Assembly: GCA_000729835.1 (NCBI GenBank)
Contig: JFHB01000063.1
Span: 1-64,000 of the forward strand
Reading direction: 5' to 3'
Source: Atkinsonella hypoxylon
Taxonomy: Eukaryota > Ascomycota > Sordariomycetes > Hypocreales > Clavicipitaceae
DNA: 64,000 nucleotides
In this document: positions 49,401 to 61,190 of the stretch, piece after piece
Layout: every line of letters starts with the position of its first letter
How positions within the stretch are numbered: position 1 is the stretch's first letter
Made by a program: the position numbers and the translations under genes
The notes under the pieces: model-generated
The model's input: only the letters and a program-made list of their open reading frames with translations
What the model was told of the DNA's origin: nothing
The model's database searches: none

Positions 49401-52400
49401 AAGCTAAGTAGGCTATAGCTGCTAAGTTGTTTAAATATAATATCTTTCTACTTAAATATAGCTTATTATAAACCTTATCTAGTTTAGCTTTATCTTTAGC
49501 TTCTAGTAGGTAGATTTAAATAAGTTTTAGTTACTTCTACTATCTATCTACTAGATCTACTCTTATATACTAGTCTTTAGGTATAGAAATAATACCTTTA
49601 TTATAATAAATATTGTATTTATTTATTAAGTTAATAAGCTTAGTTGTAATATTTAAGTTTAAGTTTTCTACCTTAACCTTATATTTATTGTAAATATATA
49701 GTATATTCTTAGAATAAGAGATTCTATATATAGAGATACTATTATTAACTTTCTTAAGGTTAAATCTACTACTATTACCTTCTTTCTAGAACTTATAATC
49801 TTCTATAGGCAATAGACTATTATTAAGTGCAATATCCTTAGAAAAATATATATATAAATTAAATAGGTTTATAATTATATAGTTAGCCTTAAGCTCTTTA
49901 TTATACTAAAGATAAGCAACCTTTTAATTTTTTTAAATTATAATAAATTTATCTAAATAGTTATAAGCTATTATTTATTTCTAGTTAGTTATACTAAGTA
50001 ATATATCTAGAATAAGGTTAGATTTTAAGTATATATAGTAGGCAGTAGCCTTCTTATTAGCTAATACCTCCTTCTATTTAACTAGAATATACTTCTACAA
50101 TTTTAGTAGAATTATTATAGCTTATACTACTATTATATTCTAATATAAAATCTTTAAAATTAGTTAAAAGATACCTATTTTTATAACTATATTATAAATA
50201 GATTTAATAATAGCCTTAGAGCAGATAAAATTAATTTTAACACTATAATTATAGAGAAAGGTTAATTCTAGAAGGAGCTTTAGCCTTAAGTTACTTATTA
50301 TATTAGCTGTAACTATAAAATAGCTAGTTATAGGTACACTATATATAGATCTAGGAATATAGAAGTTAAATGTAGCTGTCTTAGAGATATAGAAGAATAA
50401 TTACACTCTAGTAACTAGTTTTAGCTCTATTTTTACCTATTTTATATTTTAACTAAACTAAGTTAACTATACTTTATTAACTAGCACTAAAGAGGTTTTA
50501 GTATCTAGGTAGATCTAATATAATAGTTCTTTATTATAGAATTAAATAGAAATCTTTAGAAAGAAATTTAACTTTAAAATACTAGATTTAATAAGCTATA
50601 GCTTTATAACTGCTTTAACTACTTACTCTATCTAGATTCCTTATAAATTCTTTTAGTTTACCTTTATTTAAACCTTTTTCTTTTACTTTTCTTTACTTTT
50701 AGTAAAATAGGTTTTAATAAAGTTAGATTTTAGGCTAATTAGTAGTTCTTTAGTATTAACTATTTCTTCTTCTTCTATTAGCTAGTATTTATAGCTTTTA
50801 AGGTACTTCTTATAGTCTTTCTAGTTAGATTTATCCTTAAACGTTATTATATAGGTATATTTCTTATTATTCTATAGTAAGCTCTATTATTAGAAACGTT
50901 AAAGCTGCTAAGAATACTATAGCTTTAGCTAATAATTCTAGCTAATCTCTAAATCTTAGTTCTACTAAAGCTAGAGCTACTGCTCTCTTAGCAGCTAATT
51001 CCTTTAGTTTTATAGTAGGTACTAAGAATAATTATTCTAGTAATTTTTATAGAATAGAGGTTAGAACTAAAATTAATTATTACTTTTATTTTAGTTTATT
51101 TAGTTACCTTAAGCTACCTTATTGTTTTTAAAGTTCTTACTATTAAATTTACTTTAAGTATAGTAAGTATTAATATCTTCCTTATAGTCTTTTAATTTTT
51201 ATTGTTTTCTTAAATCCTTAAGGTATTCTTATAGATTCTTAACCTAATTATTTACTATAGTAATATATATAAATCTTAGGTCTTTTACTATTAAAATTAG
51301 GTATAGCTATTATAATCCTAAATATAGCTTATAATAGAGTCTTAAAAGAAGCTAAAGATTAATAGTTTTACTATTTATATAGATATATTAGAATACTCTA
51401 GAGGTAAATTCCCTAAATAATTTTTCTTTAATTATATTTTACTCTATAAACTTAGCTAAATTTAGCTATATTATTGCATTCTAGATCTATATACTAAATT
51501 CTTTATAAATAGCAGTATAAATAGAGTTTAAACTACTAAAAATAGCTGTTTTTTTATAGTAATCTAGATACTACCTATACTATATTAATATATTCCTTTT
51601 AAAGAGAGTTTAAAGCTTAATATAAATAGCTTCCTAGGCGTTAATTATACTATAGCTATAGTAGTCTTTAATAGCTTAGATCTATAGCTTTATATTATAG
51701 AAAATAGTGTACTTTCTTTTATATAAAATTAGCTTATAGATATTTCTATTATTAAAGGGTTTAAAGTAACTAATATTAGTAATCTTCTATATAGAATTTA
51801 TCTATTCCTTAAGGGTTTAAAACTATATATTACTTTAGTTATTCTATTTTTAATGTAAATTTAACCTTTTATTTACTAAATTTAGCTAAAGATTATTGTT
51901 TCTAATATAGTATAGTGCTTATTAATTTATATACTAATATTTAAAGTTACTAAATACTTAATTTTAGTCTTTTTTAGTATTTTAGCTCTTCTTAGCCTTA
52001 CTATTATAGTATTACTTTAATAGATTCTTTAGAAATTATAGTAGCTTTTATTCTTTTAGAAAAGTACTAAAGTATTTAAAGTATCTCTATATTATATAGT
52101 TTCCTTTACCTAAAGGTTACTTTTAACCTTACTTTTAGTTTTAGTTATCTTTTAAGAGTAAGTAAGAATTAAAAGCCCTTTATCTATAATCCTTAAGCTA
52201 AAAGCCTTATTAGATATAGTATTATCTATTGTATTTATTCTAAGGCTTAAGTATAGTTTTTATCTTTTAAGCTAAGTATTATTGCTCTATTTAAAGAGTA
52301 GTAATTTTATTATTTAATTCTCTCTATAATTTACTAATTTTATTAATTAATTCTTCTTTAATTCTACTAATTTACCTATTAATTTCTATAGAAAAACCTA

Positions 52401-53132
52401 TAAGCTATTCTAGTAAAGGGTTCTTTTTTTTAAGTAGATTTACTGCTTTTTTTACTTTATACTTTAGCCTAAAGGTATAAAACCTTTAGTAAGCCTATAA
52501 AAGTAGTAAGATTTTAGCTAGTTCTTTAATTAGTAAGTTCTTTCTAGTAGTTTAAGGTATATTTAATAGATCTAGGTCTTTAGTAAGTAGTATAAATCTA
52601 GATCTCTATACTTACTTTCCTTTAATATTCTAGGTAAAACTAGTACTAGCTTTATAGATAGTATCTTTTAAGCTATTAGATCTAGATAATCTAGCTTTAG
52701 CTTTTTCTTTTAGTATTACTGTTAGTAAATCTATAAGGAGTTTAGTAGATTTAGCTTTATTAATAATTCTATTAATCTATCTCTATACCTACTATACTAT
52801 AGAAGTATTAATAGTATTCTAGTAAGAAGGTAGTTTTACTAGCTTAAGTTAGTTATATAATTTAAGCTATTTATTAATAAATTTATAGTAAGTAAGATAA
52901 AGTAGTAAGCTTTTTTTCTCTTAAGGTATAAAATCCCTTTTTTAAATCTAGAAATCTAGATTTTAGCAGTAAAATTTATAGAATTAGTATATAGTTTTAA
53001 GTTCTTTATTAGTAAAAGAAATATAATTTCTTCTACTAAGCTCCTTCTAAAGTTACTTTATCTTAAATATTATAATTTTAGCTTTTTAAGCTTAAGAAGA
53101 GTTAGCAACAATTAGAAGTAATTGCTACTACT
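46401..53132 (-). pseudogene. GypB-1 gag-pol pseudogene
   Basis: In sense order, gag is presumed over about 53132-50600 but was not resolved. Protease is on 50488-50508, reading LDTKTSL, a mutated LDTGTSL. Reverse transcriptase is at about 49600-48800, with VNIKLLNSVVILNIYSLLD, ALISFKNILAFA, and the catalytic site IYINNIIIF on 49033-49073, both Asp now Asn. It is followed by a LLGFIVNSNRIT segment. RNase H is about 48600-48000. Integrase C-terminal half is about 47330-46700 (NNIVAASIRISFNKLIYSF, NVPSNRIDISNIAIL). The RT and protease wording is typical of a non-chromovirus fungal gypsy group. Confidence 0.78.
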
Positions 53133-53375
53133 TATTACAGTAGAATCTAATATAGGTTTATTAGAAGCAACAATAGGTTATTAGATTTAATAGGTTATAC
53201 AATAAATTATAAGAGGAGTTATAAGAGCTTCTATAAGAAGTATTTAGCAATAGTGTTCTAGTGAATAATAGTTAATTGTTTAATCTAACTACCTAAGTGT
53301 TGCTTCTAACTACTTATACATAATTGCGGTTACGTGCACTAGTGACCTGCAGGTCTGTAGGATTATCCCGTAACA
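53133..53375 (-). repeat. GypB-1 5' LTR (243 bp)
   Basis: The plus-strand left (inner) end is mutated to TATTACAGTAGAATC. The right (outer) end keeps GCGGTTACGTGCAC and ATCCCGTAACA. It contains the perfect palindrome GACCTGCAGGTC at 53344-53355. Confidence 0.93.
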
Positions 53376-53380
53376 GATTT
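53376..53380. repeat. Target-site duplication GATTT, right copy of GypB-1
   Basis: Exact match to 43422-43426. Confidence 0.92.
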
Positions 53381-55355
53381 GAACCTCTATAGGATAACTA
53401 ACATTATAACCGCCATTATAACTATTGCTAGCTAGAAATCCCATATAAGAGAGATTAGCGTGGTTTTTACACACTCTAGGGGTCTCTTGCCCCTTAAGCT
53501 GTAAGAAGAAACCATGCTTTTTGGGATTTAGAAGCCTACAGCAGCTTCTATCAGCTAGAAATAGCTGATTTCTAAGGAGAGTGCCCCCTATTAAATAGTG
53601 CTTTAGACTACTAATTAGGTTGGTATCTAAACCTAGGCAATACAGAGCATCCTTTAGAGCTAAAGGCCTGTATTTAGCTGGATTTGTACTAACTAGTACC
53701 TAGAATACAGTAGTTCCCTGTCCTTTAGGATAAATAGGACCTTCTCCAGTAGCAATAGGCGCGGTTTTACCCTTTTTTATAGGCTTAAAAGTCCTAAAAA
53801 ATGCCTTATTGTTAACTATATAACAGGTAGAACCTGTATTGTATAGTAAGGAGTTTTTAATTATTCTATTAGAATAGTTAAAAGAAGGGGTATTATTACT
53901 AGTAGTACTAGTATCACTAGTAGTGGATTCTGTATCTAAATCGTAAGAATCATTACTACTAGAACTGCTAGATTCACTATCGGAATCTATAGTATCCTGG
54001 TTGCTAGTAGATAGGTTATAACAACCTATAGCAAAAGCAGCTTCTCCATCCTTATTCCCAGAGTTTTTGTTACTTCTTCTTCGGCCCTTCTACTTCTTCT
54101 TATTCTTAGAGGCTTTATCTGTATCTTTAGAGGTATTAGAATCATTAGAATTAGAATCGTTAGAATTCTTCTTCTAATTAGGAGGATTCTTTCCTTAATT
54201 AGCCTTATTATTATTAGAACTATTAGAAGCCTTATAACTAAGAGCTTTAGATATAGAGGAGCTTTTATCTCTTTATTCTTCTAATAAATCAGCTATAAGG
54301 AACTGTAAATTCAGTATTTTTACAGATAGACCTTGTGCTCTAGCAGCTCTAATAGAATATCGCTGCCTTTCAGCCTAGCTAGGGAAGGTCTTCTTTAAAG
54401 CATCAATATAATGATTTACCTAGTCAATAGAATTAATAGCTACACTATAGAGCTGTAATCTAGCTAGTAAATTATTAAATTTAGCATTAAAGGCCTCTAA
54501 AGATCCCTTATAGTTCGAAAACGATAAGTTGTAATAACTAGTATATAGCGTACTATATTGTATTTCAGCACTCTACAAATACTGCCTAACTAGAACGTTA
54601 TAGGCATCTACAGGGGACTTATGCCAGCTTATAGCAGCTTAAGGTCTAGATTAGTAACTATCTCTTATAATTATAAGGATAATAGCTTGCTCTAAATCTA
54701 CTAATGTACTAGCTATACTAGAATTATTAATAAATTAAGGGAATCCTAGGGCCCTAAATTAAATAGTTAAAGCTTACTTCTACTGTTTAAAATTTTTAGG
54801 GCCTTTTAGCTTAGCAGCCTCTAGAATTAAGTGGACCTTCTTATTTAGCTCTTTTATAGTGCCTTCATTAAAAGTAGGCAGAAAAGTAGCACTATTAGAA
54901 CTAGAAGGTTTAGGGGCTTTAAAAGAGACTTTAGAAGCTCTTTTAGAAGTAATAGGATCTACTACCTTAGAGGGAGACCCTATAGAGAGATTACCTATAG
55001 ATGTAATTATAGTATCTAATTTACTTAGTAAATTAGCTATATTACCTTTATTTTAGCTTTATTTTGCTTTACTATACTTAATAAATCTATTTAGGGTCTC
55101 TTGTTGCTTATCTATTTAAGCTTTTAGATTAGCTTAAACATTATAGACTTGCACTACTCTTTTAGAAGCCAATCTAGCTTCTTTTAGAGCCTTCTTAGCT
55201 GTATAATCTTCTTTATTAGAAGAGGAATCTACTAGCTAAGGGGGGGATCTAGCTAGACCAGGAAAGCTAGTAGCAGCAGCTGTAGCTAGTGTACTAGAAC
55301 CACTACCCCGTTTAGGGCTTATGCTCTTTCCCTTACCTATTCCTTTTAGTGCTAT
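53381..55355 (-). pseudogene. Cop2-2 gag-pol pseudogene, 5' part (gag, protease, gag-pre-integrase)
   Basis: Collinear with Cop2-1 26822-28793. The start is the mutated ATG (ATA) at 55355. The protease site near 53825-53860 reads YNTGSTCYI, from YDTGST, so its Asp is lost although Cys and Gly survive better than in Cop2-1. The gag-pre-integrase region is near 53500-53560. Sequence beside the GypB-1 junction is less mutated than in Cop2-1. The plus-strand frame at 54859-55056 is a shadow of gag. Confidence 0.9.
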
Positions 55356-56283
55356 TTTTAAGGGTTTTAATAGCTAATTTAACGCTCTTTATAGCTAATT
55401 ATAGCCTAAATTACAGTGGAAATAGTAGTAAATAACAGTAATAATTCTTACTAAATATAGGCTTAAAGTGCCCTATATTTTCAGAAATTATACTGAGATT
55501 TTTCTCCAATTTCTTTCGTAACAGGTATAACGGGCTCTAAAAGCTGCGTTGTATCGCGATCTATATATATATACAATTTATATAGCAGACTAGATTGATA
55601 AGCGGTTGTAAGGGGCATAAAACATAGGTCCTAGCTATTTTTAGCTAAAAAATTTAGGAGATTCTTCTCCAATTAGGTTCCAACAAATCAGTGGAGACCT
55701 AGGCACAGCTAATTTAGGGATATCTAGCTAATTCTTACTTTAAAATCCCAACCGGTGGGATTACTACACAAATTGATTCTGCGACCGAAAACACAGGAAT
55801 ATTTAACAGCAACAAGAGCTGTTAGGCGTGCACTACAAATTGTAGTATAGCTACTAACAGAGGTGCACAGGGTGCACAATATAACAACAACAAGCGATGT
55901 AATGCAGCGCTAAGCTTATTTCTTAATGGAAATAATTAATTAAGTAGTGCCTAATAAAACAATTTGCAGTGCGAATGTAATGTGTGCAGATATATATATA
56001 TTAATGTTGCGTAACAATAGAACCTAGCTATTAAGAATAGCTTTAAAAGTGTGTATATATAGGGTGCATAGAGTGCAGAAGGCACAGGGTAGGCAGAAAG
56101 AAAACACTAGTATAGTGGCTGGCGATATATGTGCAGCAGGTATTAATAGCTTCTAGCAAGCTACTAATAGCAGCAATAGCTGCTAGCGCAGGTCTTAATA
56201 TAGCTTCTAGTGGGTAATACAGTACATAATAGTAGATTTCAGCGGGCTAACAGCTTGCAGATAGGTCTTCCGGGCTTATAACC
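55356..56283 (-). other. Cop2-2 leader and primer binding site
   Basis: Matches the Cop2-1 leader. Directly after the LTR, on 56264-56283, the sense strand reads GGTTATAAGCCCGGAAGACC, again one change from a sequence complementary to the initiator tRNA-Met anticodon arm. The GGTGCACA repeat lies near 55862-55878. Confidence 0.65.
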
Positions 56284-56980
56284 TATTGAAAATAATAGGG
56301 ATTACAGAACTAGATATCTAAGAGGGTAGTGGTCTCTTAGATTTAGCACCTGTAATTGCTCCTAGCAATTATTACGTAGTGGAAGCAGCAGCAGCCTAAA
56401 TTAAGCTGTAGTGTATAGTATAGATTACGTAGAGGCAATAGATAACTGTAATAGTAGTATCTTTATATTAAGAGCGCTATAACGAACAAGTTAGTAAGGG
56501 TAGGATCTTAAATCTTTCTAGTCCCTTATAGACCTACTAACTATATTAGCAGGCTGTAGTTGCTAGAAGAGGCTTATAGGCTACTTTATAATTTCCGCAA
56601 AAAGATTTACTATATAAAAATAAAAAAATCGACTTACGGCTATATAAACGAGACGCCTATATGCACAATTTAATAAATTCCACTAATAACAAGCAACCCT
56701 TATAAGCAACTCTATCTAACAATTATACTATTAGATAGCCCTAATTCTTAGCTTTTAAATAGTATACTTCTTGAATTTCTACTATTGCTAGTTGTGGAGA
56801 AAATCGCAGTTAAAGTTAACTATAGGTTAGGCAACTTTGCCTTAGTTAAATCTAGATGTTTGCATCTAGTAACAACGATATCTCTACCAAAAATCAACGT
56901 AACAAGACCTAATGAGGGTCACGTGATAGAGCAACTAGTAGGCATAAAAATAGGCTATACAGGGTAGCTTATTTTTAACA
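56284..56980 (-). repeat. Cop2-2 5' LTR (697 bp)
   Basis: Same ends as the other Cop2 LTRs. The antisense 60-codon frame at 56785-56967 is identical in protein to that at 30244-30426. It keeps CACGTG near 56920-56925 and the hairpin at 56852-56869. Confidence 0.92.
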
Positions 56981-56985
56981 ATACC
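56981..56985. repeat. Target-site duplication ATACC, right copy of Cop2-2
   Basis: Exact match to 31105-31109. Confidence 0.9.
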
Positions 56986-59680
56986 TAATGTATTTAGTTT
57001 GCTATACTATTCTATTTAATTCTTTCCTTAAATTTATAGGCTCTATAGTTTAAGTAGAGGTTTAAGGGAGGGATTACTACCTCTATTTTAGCTAGGGCCT
57101 ATAAAGTAGCTTTATAGGCTCTAAGGACCTTATATAAGTAAGTAAGCTATTCTTTAATAAGAGCTTTAGCTATACTATATAGTTTCTCTCTACTTTAGGT
57201 TAAAGTATAGTATATACTTACTCTATAGGCAACTATATTCTAAATAACTTATATATATATTAGTTAAGCTTCTCTAAACTAGTATCTTTATATTAAAGCT
57301 GCTAGTGTAGTAAGAGTAAGCTGCTACTACTTTAGCTTTACCTTAACCTTAGCTAAATAGGCTTTCTATTGTAGTTTTCTAAAGATCTATACACTAAGGA
57401 ACCTTACTAACTATATAAGCTAAATTATTGTAGTACTAAGCTAAACTAGCGTTATATTTAATCTATAGCCTTTAGTAAAGTATAAGAGCTTACTCTTTAT
57501 TAAGTTAAATTAAAGGCTAAACTCTTTTAACTATTCCTTATAGATTACTTAAGTGCGCTTAAGCTGCTCTTAGGTCTTTACTATACTTTTTCTATATATA
57601 ATAATGTTAGTATTATTAAAGAACTTTAGTGTAATAGTAGTATTTACTTCTTTAAGTTTTTTATATAGAGGTATAATATATAGTAAGAAAAGAATAAAGA
57701 AGATAGAGAACCTCTATAGTACCTCTATAGGTATAGCTAGCTTCTCTATAGTTTCTTTAGTAAAGTAAAGGTATACTAACCTTAAGGTAGTAAAGCTATA
57801 GATCTAGGCTGCTATTTAGCTTAGAAGTTCTACTTAAACTAATATATAGACTAATTTAGTGTAGCTAACTATATTAAAGGCTGTAAAGATATCTAGCTGC
57901 AATAGTAAAGCAGTTCTACTATAGTGCTAAGCTATATAAACAACCTCTATAAGTATACTAAGAGCTACTTTAGTAGACCTATTTACTCTATTGCCTATCT
58001 AAAGCTCTAGTAGAAGCAATCTTTCCTTAGTAGTATAGGTAAGCTGCTGCACTACTGCTGCTTCTAGTACTTTCTTTATAATATTAAGTAAAAAGATAGG
58101 TTTTTACTCTTTTACCTTTTAGAGGTCTTTTAGAAGCTTTTTAGGCTTCTTAAGTACTATAACTCTTGCTTTTTAGAAGAGAGCTAAGTAGTAGCTAAGC
58201 TAGTAGTTAATATTAAGTAGGTGTATTAAGGTCTTCCTTATAGGCAGCCTATAGGCTTTTAGGAAGCTAGCTAGTAGCTTATTGTCTTCTAGTGCCTTCT
58301 AGCTTACTATATTATATAGTGTATTCTTTATATTGTCTTTTGTAAAGTAGTCCTTTAGTAGAAATAAGGCAGCATTAAGGTAGAGAAATTATAGGTTTAA
58401 AATATTAGTTAAGTTAGCCTTAAACTCTAGAAAGAATCTCTTAGTAAAGGTAGTAGCTTTCTCTATATATATTATAGCTATAACTATAGTGCTATTTACT
58501 ATATAAACTAGCATTAGTACCTAGCTAGTTTCTAGAGAGAGGCTGCTATATAGCTTAGCTTATCTTTTAAGGCTCTAAAGGTTGCTGCAGTAGAATTTAG
58601 CTCTATTAATAGTATTCCTTTAGGCTTTTCTCTATTTCTCTTTTATAACTTAATCTTAAAACGCTACTACCTTAGTAGTAAGCTACTAGTTGTTATTAGT
58701 TCTATTAGTGTACTATTATTTTAAGGCTATATTAGCTTCTCTTTTTACTTTATAAGCTTACTAGTTCTACTATAGTAGCTGTCTAAAGGCGCTTTAGAGC
58801 TTCTTTAGAGCTATAATATTTATAATTACTTAGAGTTAATCTATTAGCTACTATATATAGGCATTAATTTTAGTGTAAGTCTATATAGGTGCTGTAGTAT
58901 AACTAGCTTAAAGGCAGTTATTAGCTTTAGCTTAAACAATATCTTTATCTATAAAGAACTATAGGTATATTACTAGTCTATTGTCTTTAGGGCTTAGGTT
59001 TAACTTAACTCTAACTATCTATAGTATATAGTTAAAGCTAGCTAAAGAGGCTAAGCTAATATATTTAATCTTTAGGTTGTAAGTTACTTAAGTGTAGTTT
59101 ATTATATTATTTCTTTTTCTTTATACTCTTTAAGTAACCTTACCCTAAAGTATAGTAAAGCTAAGCTACTACTATATTATAAATATAAGTATAGTGTTGC
59201 AGCTTAGTAATGTTCTATTTACTTTATTTTATATTAAGTAGTGCTAGTTAAAGTTACCTATAAAGACACTTTAGGTTCTAGAGTAAGCTAAGCTAAAGTT
59301 AGTAAAAGAGGTAGCTTAATCCCTCTTATATAGTAGTAAGTAAATAGAGTAAATCTTAGTGCTTTCTAATTAAATACTATACTAGTCTATTCTATTCTAG
59401 GCTGCCTACTTCTTAGAACTATACTATTTATTAATATATACTACTATATAGCCTCTATATACTACTAGCTAGAACTATTTTAAGCTTAGGTTAAAGGGAA
59501 ACTAGCTAGTTCTAGCTAGCTTCTGCAGCACTACTATATCTATATTATTCTAGTAGGTTAAAGCTAGCTATATTAGCGTTAATCTCTTCTATATATTCTA
59601 GTATATAACTATTAGTATATAGAGTTTAAAGCTAAGGATAAAGGTATAGTAGTGTTAGTCTAAAGTATACTAGCCTTAGC
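56986..59680 (-). pseudogene. Lin1 ORF2 pseudogene (endonuclease and reverse transcriptase)
   Basis: This is the non-LTR retrotransposon protein on the minus strand, broken by RIP stops. The endonuclease start is at about 59640-59500, with NIDIVVLQKLA on 59519-59551, matching the xDIVxLQEP motif with the catalytic Glu changed to Lys. The reverse transcriptase catalytic site on about 57600-57630 reads KFFNNTNIIIY, from an F-x-DD-TN type sequence with both Asp now Asn. The C-terminal Cys/His segment was cut off by Cop2-2 and sits at 30445-31104. The order endonuclease, RT, terminal Cys/His is that of Tad1/I-like LINEs, which nick the target and prime from it. Confidence 0.8.
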
Positions 59681-59689
59681 CTATTAGCT

Positions 59690-61190
59690 TAAGAAAAGTA
59701 TAATACCTTAGCTAAAGGGGTATAATAGAGATATTTACTTATTCTTACTTTTTAGAGGTCTTTTAGACTTTCTCTTCCTTAAGAAGGCCTCTTAGAATAG
59801 TAATTTATTAGCTTAATGCCTATAGCTATAGTTTAGCTTTAGAGTAAGCTACTTATAGTTAGTAAACTTAAAGAGCCTATTGCTATATACTTCTTTTGCT
59901 TTATTCTAATATTCTTTAGCTACTAAGTAGAGGTAGAACTAAGCTAAGTAGGCTTTATAGCAGTTAGGGCACTATTTTTATATATAACTCTATTTAGTTA
60001 AATATATATTTTCTTTATCTTTATATTAGCTAGCACTATAGTAGCTACACTAAGGGGTTTTTTTATAGAATCTTATAATATAGCTAAACCTATAGCAGTA
60101 GAAGTATTGCTTAAGGTAAAGTACTTTATTGTATAGTTTAACTTTAAATATCTTAGCTATATAGATAGCCTCTACTTAGTATAAGCAGTTAGCTACCTCT
60201 ATACTATTTAGTTTAATAATTAAAAGGGCTTTTATTATAGTTCCCTTTAGTTTCTAAACTATTACCTTAGTAATACCTAAGCTGTTTTCTATTTTTAAGT
60301 TTTATATAATTTCTTCTTTTACTATTTCTATAGTATAGTAAGTTAAGAAATTCTTAATAATAATACTATAGATTTTACGCTATAGAGCTACTCTTTAGCT
60401 AAAGGAGGCTTTAAGCTAACTTTATTCCTCTTTATATAGCTTAGCTATCTCTTTAAATATAATAACTATATCTTTACTGTATAAGTATCTTACTGCTACA
60501 GTAGTGCCTTACTTAGTAGTATAGTTAACTGCTTTAACTATCTTAGTTAAGCTTCTATTTTTTAAGAGCTTAAAGATTATATCTCTTTAAATAATTATTT
60601 TATAGTACTATTATAGAGAGACTAAGAAGGTGCTTAAGCAGCTAGTAGTTATAGTTATTGCTAGCATTATATTATAGGCTGTAATATTTACCTAGGTTAA
60701 ATTCCCTTTAGCGCTAGCCTAAAGGGTCTTTTTAACTGCTTTTTTAACTACTCTTTTAAGGTTTTTAGTTATAATTAGTATTAATAAGTTATAGGTAGTA
60801 GTATGCCTAAACCTAGCCTTTTCTGCATTATATACTTTTAGCAGTACTTTCTATATATCTAGAAGCGCTACAGCTAGAATAATTCTAGCAATCTCTAAGT
60901 AGAACTTCTATAGATAATCTAGTACTTAATCTCTTCCTTAAGGCAACTTAGTATTAAGCTGCTTCTCTATAGTAAAGGCTTTTGCACTTACTTAAGGGTA
61001 GTAGTAGCTCTAGGTAAGCTCTCTTTTCTCTTTATTAACTACTATTAGGACTGCCTTCTTTACGCTAGCGCTCTAGGAGCAATACGCTATTATAGAGAGG
61101 CCTAAATAGGTTTAGTAAATGTTTTTATTAAAGTTTAGTCGATTTTAGGGCCGGTTCCGCGTCGCTGTCGGGGTGCGGGCAAATCTTCAT
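59690..61190 (-). pseudogene. Lin1 ORF1 pseudogene (nucleic-acid binding, CCHC knuckles)
   Basis: The start is an intact ATG at 61190 followed by 19 unmutated codons (MKICPHPDSDAEPALKSTKL) and then the first RIP stop. Downstream the frame decays. Near 59990-59830 it reads with CPNCYKAY and a later block ending in ANKLLFQEAFLRKRKSKRP once stops are read as Gln. This is the usual layout of the zinc-knuckle end of LINE ORF1, where several Cys are now Tyr. Its protein would coat the element RNA. The ORF1/ORF2 boundary is not resolved. Confidence 0.68.
61147..61187 (-). other. GC-rich island at the 5' end of Lin1 ORF1
   Basis: About 40 bases with many CpG sites, including CCGCGTCGCTGTCGG and GTGCGGGC, between strongly AT-rich stretches on both sides. 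It codes for the N-terminus of Lin1 ORF1 if the ATG at 61190 is the start. Confidence 0.8.

Larger units (their letters stand above)
43427..53375 (-). mobile_element. GypB-1, gypsy-type LTR retrotransposon, 9949 bp
   Basis: 243-bp LTRs with TGTTACGG...CCGTAACA ends and an exact GATTT duplication. Coding is on the minus strand: gag region, protease, reverse transcriptase, RNase H, integrase, then about 2.7 kb of further coding-like sequence before the 3' LTR. Its reverse transcriptase and protease differ clearly from GypA, and no convincing chromodomain is seen, so it is a separate gypsy lineage. The interior is heavily RIP-mutated. Confidence 0.93.
31110..56980 (-). mobile_element. Cop2-2, copia-type LTR retrotransposon split by GypA-2 and GypB-1
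   Basis: The element's own sequence is 31110-31166, 39263-43426 and 53376-56980, collinear with Cop2-1. GypA-2 lies in its 3' LTR (duplicated CTTAG) and GypB-1 in pol (duplicated GATTT). Removing both inserts gives an element of about 7.8 kb like Cop2-1. It is an independent insertion, since its target duplication differs from that of Cop2-1. Confidence 0.93.

Noticed and set aside
22627..56980. Cop2-1 and Cop2-2 as one segmental duplication
   Set aside because: They have different target duplications (AAAGC and ATACC), and their flanks are consecutive parts of the same LINE, not copies of each other.
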